Of a DNA stretch of 26,582 bases, positions 22,072 to 26,582 are shown piece after piece (the stretch's first letter is position 1; each line of letters opens with the position of its first letter). Origin of the DNA: Laceyella putida (GTDB taxonomy: Bacteria > Bacillota > Bacilli > Thermoactinomycetales > Thermoactinomycetaceae); contig NZ_JBHTBW010000024.1 in NCBI RefSeq assembly GCF_042665195.1, forward strand, positions 1-26,582, given 5' to 3'. The position numbers and the translations under genes were made by a program. The notes under the pieces were generated by a model that saw only the letters and a program-made list of their open reading frames with translations, did not search any database and was not told the origin of the DNA.

Positions 22072-22835
22072 CGCTGTGATCGCCCTTTCTTTCGTCGTTG
22101 CCACCACTCGTACACTTGTCTGAGTTGCTCTCGCAGCTTGATCCAGTTTTGTTGCAGCGATGGATATCCATTCCATGCCAACTCATATTCCGAAAGTCGG
22201 TTGGCGATCACTCGCTCACGCAAGGCGTCCAATTCAAGGGCAAGCTCCTTTTCGCAAGCGGCAATCCATTGCCGACGGTGCCCTTTGACAAAGGTGTCCG
22301 GCAAAAGGGGGTCCATCAGATGCAGATAGACATCAGGCCGCTTTTGGGTAAAGGAAGTATAAATCGCCACCGGAACAACTTGCACCTGTTCGCATTTTTC
22401 AAGCAACGAACCCATTCCCGGCATAAAGCGGACGGGGCGCGCGTCTTGATGGACAACTTCCCCTTGCCCCAAAACCCACAAAGAACGAAAACGGGCAGAC
22501 AACAGTTCGCTTCCCACTTCCAGCGCCGCCTGCCACTCTTGGTAATGATCAGGATCAACGGTGAAAAGCCCTTGTTCTTTTAAAAATGGAAAAAAAGGCC
22601 GCGCTTTCTCTTGCAACATGACATACGCATCTTGACGCAAATAAACATGGTTCAACCACAACACAAAGAGCGGATCCCACCAGTGGCTGTGATTCACCAA
22701 ATAAAGCGTGGGGGTAGACACATTGATGCGCTCGGAACATCTGACATACATGCGCGCAAAATGGCGCCGTAACACATAAGTAACCATCGCATGAACGATA
22801 GGGGTGAGTCGCTCATTTTTCTCTGCAGCTATCAT
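22068..22835 (-). CDS. PlsC-like 1-acyl-glycerol-3-phosphate / lysophospholipid acyltransferase
   Basis: The 255-residue protein carries the H-x4-D acyltransferase motif in LVNHSHWWDP. A substrate-binding block with LWVLGQGEVVHQDARPVRFMPG follows, and then the VVPVAIYTSF strand. It is probably attached to the inner face of the membrane and transfers an acyl group to a hydroxyl of a lipid. I start at ATG 22835 (MIAAEKN), as GGAG lies about eight bases upstream; an in-frame ATG at 22901 would overlap the TetR gene and lacks a site. Its stop overlaps the start of the desaturase gene by four bases, and the TetR gene ends 22 bases upstream. In carotenoid clusters of Bacillales such acyltransferases modify glycosylated carotenoids; that role is inference here. 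Confidence 0.86.
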   Translation of the reverse strand: MIAAEKNERLTPIVHAMVTYVLRRHFARMYVRCSERINVSTPTLYLVNHSHWWDPLFVLWLNHVYLRQDAYVMLQEKARPFFPFLKEQGLFTVDPDHYQEWQAALEVGSELLSARFRSLWVLGQGEVVHQDARPVRFMPGMGSLLEKCEQVQVVPVAIYTSFTQKRPDVYLHLMDPLLPDTFVKGHRRQWIAACEKELALELDALRERVIANRLSEYELAWNGYPSLQQNWIKLREQLRQVYEWWQRRKKGRSQR

Positions 22836-22857
22836 CTGGCTCACTCCTCTCCCTGTC

Positions 22858-23493
22858 CTAACGCTTCCCTTTAGCAATCCCGTCCATAAACACGGCGACA
22901 ACCATTTCCGCCAATTGGCCGATTTCCTCTTCCGTCACGCCCTTACGGCAATGTTTCGCCAACGTGTCCAACATCCCCAACCACAAATCGACCAGTATCG
23001 GGATTTGATCCGCTTGCGGCACCAATTCGCCTTGCTCCATTCCCTCTTGCAACAACTTTTGCAAGGGTTTCACGATGGCGCGATGCATCGTTTGATACAC
23101 ACGCTCGACCAGCTCTGGACGCAACTGTTCGTCAACGTCACGCATGAGGGGTTGCATGGACATCGACGCATAATGGAAAAATCCCTTCGCCAAACAAGTC
23201 AGCCGGCGCCTTACTGTTCCCCCTTCGGCAATGCCCCGTTGGATATGCATCCCGGCGAACTCCAGCTTTTTGCACATCACAGCCGCAAATAACGTCTCCT
23301 TGTCAGGAAAATAATGATATAAGGTAGGTTTGGTTATGCCGACCGCATCGGTGATCATGCTAATTGAAACAGCGGCATAGCCACTTTTTAGAAATAATCC
23401 CGCTGCTTCGCATAATATTTTTTGTTCCGTATCCATATTTCCTTCTAAATCTGTGCGTCTTGGCCTTCCAGGCGCCCTTTTTACCCGTTTCAA
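22858..23493 (-). CDS. TetR/AcrR-family transcriptional regulator
   Basis: The 211-residue protein has the TetR N-terminal helix-turn-helix (ILCEAAGLFLKSGYAAVSIS, ITKPTLYHYFPDKETLFAAV) after a basic tail (KRAPGRPRR), and a helical ligand-binding C-terminal domain. TTG at 23493 is the start: AAAAGGGG lies seven bases upstream. It is the first gene of a run with the acyltransferase and desaturase genes, so it most likely controls its own operon, possibly in response to a lipid. The ligand is unknown. Upstream, 23494-23631 holds no gene I can see. Confidence 0.92.
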   Translation of the reverse strand: MKRVKRAPGRPRRTDLEGNMDTEQKILCEAAGLFLKSGYAAVSISMITDAVGITKPTLYHYFPDKETLFAAVMCKKLEFAGMHIQRGIAEGGTVRRRLTCLAKGFFHYASMSMQPLMRDVDEQLRPELVERVYQTMHRAIVKPLQKLLQEGMEQGELVPQADQIPILVDLWLGMLDTLAKHCRKGVTEEEIGQLAEMVVAVFMDGIAKGKR

Positions 23494-23631
23494 TCTAATT
23501 CCCCTTTTGTTTTAAATTTCAACCTTGTTATCATGATATCAATCACATTCAAAATTACAAATCCATCTCTGTTAAGCCGATTCTACACGGTTTACCCCAA
23601 CGTTTCCACTCTATTTTCCAAAATGAACCAC

Positions 23632-23660
23632 AAAAAAGACACCTCTATTTAGGAGGCGTC
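23632..23660 (-). terminator. terminator of the DnaD-domain gene
   Basis: GACGCCTC pairs with GAGGTGTC on the minus strand (one G-U pair) with a 7-nt loop, followed by TTTTTT. It lies about 70 bases after the gene's stop. Confidence 0.8.
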
Positions 23661-23727
23661 AAGCAATCAGTTCGCAGACCAATATATTATAAATATTCCA
23701 AATTAACATGATAAAACATACCAATAT

Positions 23728-24216
23728 TTATTTTAAGGAATCGACCACCTGGGCCAGCCGGCGCTCAATCTGCTCCAGCTGTTGATTCATCTGTCTGAAC
23801 TTTGTGTTGACATCCTTGCGAAGCTCATGCAATTGCTTGGCGATGAGCGCGATATTGGTTTCGACATATTCCATATTAACATCCGGGTCCACCGCCGCGG
23901 TGTGTATTTGTGGTTGCTTTTGATATTGTCTCTCCCTCAAATACCGAAACACCTCCTGCGCGTTTCGCACTCCCGCTTCATCCAATTCGTCCGCTAACTG
24001 CAATACATATGTACGAACAATCTTGTAATTATTTTCCACTAAACAATGCTCAAACAAGGCGTTAACCACACCATTGGAAAAAGCATAATTCTTCTTAAGT
24101 TCATACACCAGTTGGACCAATTGCTTTGAAATTGGTTGGCCTCCTGTATATAACCGCAAAAATTCTATGGGTTCGGTATTTTCCATTTTAAGGAGTTGTT
24201 TTTCTTGTGTCGTCAT
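23728..24216 (-). CDS. small DnaD/DnaB-II domain protein with C-terminal coiled coil
   Basis: The 162-residue protein has one domain (residues about 15-100) with EPIEFLRLYTGG, FSNGVVNALFEHCLVENNYK and a helix with DEAGVRNAQEVFRYLRERQ. This fits the DnaD / DnaB C-terminal fold, whose members in Bacillota take part in primosome assembly or are phage replication proteins. A linker is followed by a coiled coil (LIAKQLHELRKDVNTKFRQM and onward to the end). There is no N-terminal winged helix as in full DnaD. Start at ATG 24216 is set by AGGAGG five bases upstream; an in-frame ATG further upstream (24237) overlaps this site. A TATAAT lies upstream without a good -35. Its role is unknown; chromosome- or membrane-associated DNA handling is a guess. 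Confidence 0.65.
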   Translation of the reverse strand: MTTQEKQLLKMENTEPIEFLRLYTGGQPISKQLVQLVYELKKNYAFSNGVVNALFEHCLVENNYKIVRTYVLQLADELDEAGVRNAQEVFRYLRERQYQKQPQIHTAAVDPDVNMEYVETNIALIAKQLHELRKDVNTKFRQMNQQLEQIERRLAQVVDSLK

Positions 24217-24299
24217 AATGACCTCCTGCATTTTCATTGTATAAACATTATATCAAGAAACAGAAGACCAAAAATTGTATATTTGGGAAAAAATAATTA

Positions 24300-24336
24300 G
24301 AAAGCCCACCCCGAACATGTCGACCGGGCGGGCCTA
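24300..24336 (-). terminator. terminator of uvrC
   Basis: A GC-rich stem (GCCCACCCCG at 24304-24313 with CGGGCGGGC at 24325-24333, one G-U pair) overlaps the uvrC stop and is followed on the minus strand by TTTCTAATTATTTTTT. Confidence 0.8.
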
Positions 24337-26115
24337 TGACTCTACCGATGTCCCTTCACCCAACACCTCTAGAATCGTTCGGGCCAATTTATCGCCGATA
24401 CCGGCTTTGCGGTATTCTTCCAAGCTGGCTTTGCGCATCTTTTCAAGAGACCCAAAATGGCGAAACAACTGTTGTTTCCGCTTGGGGCCCACACCTGGAA
24501 TCTCATCCAACTCGGACGCGGTCAGATGCTTGCCGCGCGTTTGGCGGTGGAATGTGATCGCAAAGCGGTGCACCTCTTCTTGTATGCGTTGGATGAGATA
24601 AAAAGCCTGACTTCCCTGTTTGATATCCGTTTCTTGCGGCGGGTCGCCCGAGAGCAGCCGGGAGGTGCGGTGCTTCTCATCCTTTACCATTCCGCCAACC
24701 GGAACATAAAGGCCCAGTTCATTTTCCAACACATCCAGCGCCGCTTGCATCTGGGCCTTACCCCCGTCGACCAAGATCAAGTCGGGCAGCGGCAAGTTTT
24801 CCTTCAAAACGCGCGTATAACGGCGGCGAATTACTTCCCGCATCGTCTCCACATCATTGGGGGAATTCACAGAGCGAATTTTGTATTTGCGGTACTCCTT
24901 TTTCTCCGGTTTCCCGTCGATGAAGCACACCATGGCCGATACGGGGTCCACCCCTTGGATATTGGAGTTGTCAAACGCCTCAATCCGTCGCGGCAAACCG
25001 ATCCTGAGTGCATTTCCCAATTGGCCAAGGGCTTGAAACGTCTTTTCTTCATCTTTCTCCATCAACTGGAATCGTTCGTGCAGGGCGATTTTGGCGTTTT
25101 CCATCGCCATCTGCACCAAATTCTTTTTCATCCCCCGTTGCGGAATCGCCACCCGCACATCGGGCAGCAACTTTTCAACCAGTTCCAGTTCCACCTCTTG
25201 CGGCAAATCCACCTCTTTGGGCAGGGTGGGAGCCTCATGATAAAACTGCGCAACATAAGACAGAAAATCATCCGCCGGTTCATGAAAATGCGGAAACATG
25301 GAGACATCGCGCTCGATCAGTTTGCCTTGGCGCACGTAGAACACTTGGACACACATCCAGCCTTTTTCAGCGGCGTAACCGAAGACATCGCGATCCACAT
25401 TGTCATTGAGGACGATATTTTGCTTCTCCATCACGGCATCGATATCTTGAATCAGGTCACGAAGCTCTCTGGCCCGTTCAAACTCCAGATTCTCCGCCGC
25501 TTCTTCCATTTTCTTGCACAAGTCTTGCTTCAATTCCGGATAACCCCCGTTAAGAAAACGGGTCACCTTGCGCATGATATCATCATAGGCTTCCGCCTTG
25601 ACTTCGAATTCACACGGTGCCAAACATTGTCCCAAATGATAATACAAACAGACCCGTTTGGGGATCGTTTTGCACTTTCGCAGCGGAAACAAACGATCCA
25701 ACAGTTTTTTGGCCTGCTGGGCGGCGCCAGCATGGGGATACGGACCGAAATACTTGGAGCCGTCCTTTTTCACCTTGCGCGTCACTTCTAAACGCGGATG
25801 CCTTTCCTTTGTCAACCGGATGTAAGGATACGATTTGTCATCCTTCAACATCACGTTATAACGGGGCCGGTGCTTTTTAATCAAGTTGCATTCCAAAATT
25901 AGGGCTTCCAATGCCGAACCGGTGACGATGTACTCAATGTCAGCAATATCCATGACCAAACGTTGCGTCTTCCCATCGTGACTGCCCGTAAAGTAAGAGC
26001 GAACCCGATTTTTCAAGCTTTTGGCTTTGCCCACATAGATGATTTCGCCGTCTTGATTTTTCATCAGATAACACCCTGGTTGGTCTGGCAACAACGACAG
26101 TTTATCTTTCAGCAT
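24334..26115 (-). CDS. uvrC: UvrABC excision nuclease subunit C
   Basis: UvrC makes both cuts around DNA damage in nucleotide excision repair. The 593-residue protein has an N-terminal GIY-YIG nuclease (PGCYLM, IYVGKAKSLKNRV), a Cys-rich stretch (VCLYYHLGQCLAPCE) and a UVR helix-pair motif (MEEAAENLEFERARELRDL). The RNase-H-like second nuclease (EAFDNSNIQG, LILVDGGKAQ) and a C-terminal helix-hairpin-helix (LDEIPGVGPKRKQQLFRHFG) follow. Length is typical. AAAAGGAGG lies upstream of the ATG with somewhat long spacing. In B. subtilis uvrC lies close to lysC, and here it is at the upstream end of the same minus-strand backbone with several genes inserted in between. Confidence 0.97.
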   Translation of the reverse strand: MLKDKLSLLPDQPGCYLMKNQDGEIIYVGKAKSLKNRVRSYFTGSHDGKTQRLVMDIADIEYIVTGSALEALILECNLIKKHRPRYNVMLKDDKSYPYIRLTKERHPRLEVTRKVKKDGSKYFGPYPHAGAAQQAKKLLDRLFPLRKCKTIPKRVCLYYHLGQCLAPCEFEVKAEAYDDIMRKVTRFLNGGYPELKQDLCKKMEEAAENLEFERARELRDLIQDIDAVMEKQNIVLNDNVDRDVFGYAAEKGWMCVQVFYVRQGKLIERDVSMFPHFHEPADDFLSYVAQFYHEAPTLPKEVDLPQEVELELVEKLLPDVRVAIPQRGMKKNLVQMAMENAKIALHERFQLMEKDEEKTFQALGQLGNALRIGLPRRIEAFDNSNIQGVDPVSAMVCFIDGKPEKKEYRKYKIRSVNSPNDVETMREVIRRRYTRVLKENLPLPDLILVDGGKAQMQAALDVLENELGLYVPVGGMVKDEKHRTSRLLSGDPPQETDIKQGSQAFYLIQRIQEEVHRFAITFHRQTRGKHLTASELDEIPGVGPKRKQQLFRHFGSLEKMRKASLEEYRKAGIGDKLARTILEVLGEGTSVES

Positions 26116-26252
26116 CTTCCTCTTCTGCCCTCCTTTTAGAAATTTTATCCGAATTTATATCAAAAAATATTAATGAACAATAAAACCCTTGATCATATTG
26201 GGTTTGGACCCTTTTCTCACGCATCCGGTCATGGAACCCGAACAAATATATT

Positions 26253-26397
26253 TAGAAGCTATTTCAAAACCATTTTTTGGATGGAGAAATGGCTATGGCG
26301 ATCGCTCCATAACCGTTTCCCATTCGCTTCACTTGTCCATCGGCGCTCATCGGGAAAAGGTTTTTCCGCTCATCAACGACTTTTGAAATAACTTGTA
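26253..26397. mobile_element. 145-bp element with 17-bp inverted ends
   Basis: The left end (26253-26269) ends in GCTATTTCAAAA and the right end (26381-26397) is its inverse at 15 of 17 positions, with TATTTCAAAA fully conserved. There is no open frame of note. Its interior 26304-26369 repeats the core of the element at 5.6 kb, although the ends are of a different kind. I see no clear target duplication. Confidence 0.55.
26304..26369 (+). repeat. 66-bp dispersed repeat, copy 2
   Basis: This block matches 5656-5721 in the same orientation at about 60 of 66 positions. Differences are short length changes in the T- and A-runs and single-base changes. Confidence 0.8.
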
Positions 26398-26518
26398 GAG
26401 ATCTCATATATTATATCAATTTGAGGTGTGTGCGGCATGCAGAATCTGGCCTTTGGAACGTTTGTTTAACATTTTGACAGGGAATGGACAATGATGTTGT
26501 AAATGATTAATATTATTT

Positions 26519-26582
26519 AGGGCGTGTCTGGTGAATCCATCATGATTTCCTGTTAGAATGTTCATAACAACAAAAGCAAGGA
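26519..26582 (+). mobile_element. probable end of an insertion sequence running off the window
   Basis: TAGGGCGTGTCTGGTGAATC repeats the left end of the element at 5633. The GTGTCTGG start also matches that element's inverted right end. The remaining 40 bases look like a leader before a gene, but no coding start is included. The stretch 26398-26518 before it holds nothing I can name. Confidence 0.4.

Noticed and set aside
24457..25791. Plus-strand open frame of 444 codons opposite uvrC
   Set aside because: It is antisense to uvrC, rich in His/Phe/Leu/Gln from reversed codons, with no domain.
26173..26391. Small ORFs inside the right-hand element
   Set aside because: They span the inverted ends and the repeat core; there is no domain or ribosome binding site.

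Overview
The window looks like chromosomal DNA of an endospore-forming member of the Bacillota (Bacillales side, perhaps a thermophilic Thermoactinomycetaceae-like lineage; that last step is inference). The support is gerE with a sigma-K-like promoter, a ypuA homologue, a lysine riboswitch in front of a Bacillus-type lysC, a three-gene sdhCAB with a Bacillus-type cytochrome b558, strong AGGAGG ribosome binding sites and frequent TTG/GTG starts. From memory, B. subtilis has uvrC - lysC - yslB - sdhCAB - gerE. The same backbone is present here on the minus strand, but with blocks inserted between its genes.

Layout. 1-1.3 kb: a secreted or membrane protein with Y-x-A-P-[DE] repeats. 1.3-3.1 kb: gerE and an M24 (Xaa-Pro type) peptidase. 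3.2-6.5 kb, plus strand: a type I phosphodiesterase, an HExxH putative zinc protease, a short MITE-like element, an HxlR regulator and a zinc-ribbon protein. 6.6-8.2 kb: one-piece class I fumarase. 8.2-8.5 kb: the remains of a YeiH-like transporter gene. 8.8-9.7 kb: ypuA (DUF1002). 9.8-13.0 kb: sdhCAB. 13.3-16.2 kb: two permeases and one ATPase of a peptide/nickel-type ABC importer. 16.3-17.9 kb: lysC with an internal beta-subunit start and a lysine riboswitch leader.

18.0-19.9 kb, plus strand: the most interesting locus, an RNA-repair cassette. An ATP-grasping RNA ligase is followed by an HD phosphohydrolase (4-nt overlap) and a P-loop polynucleotide kinase. The HD and kinase parts correspond to the two halves of the known HD-Pnk end-healing enzyme, but here they lie in different reading frames and overlap by about 55 nt. 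20.0-20.6 kb: SCP2-domain protein and tatA. 20.6-23.5 kb: TetR regulator, PlsC-like acyltransferase and CrtN/CrtI-type FAD oxidoreductase, probably one operon. 23.7-24.2 kb: a small DnaD-domain protein. 24.3-26.1 kb: uvrC. The right edge holds a second small element with 17-bp inverted ends, sharing a 66-bp core with the element at 5.6 kb, and then what looks like the end of another insertion sequence.

How the genes work together: fumarase and succinate dehydrogenase catalyse consecutive TCA steps. The ligase, HD and kinase proteins together could heal and seal RNA breaks bearing 2',3'-cyclic phosphate and 5'-OH ends. The TetR, acyltransferase and desaturase genes suggest a terpenoid or lipid pigment modification unit. 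No tRNA, rRNA or CRISPR array was seen.
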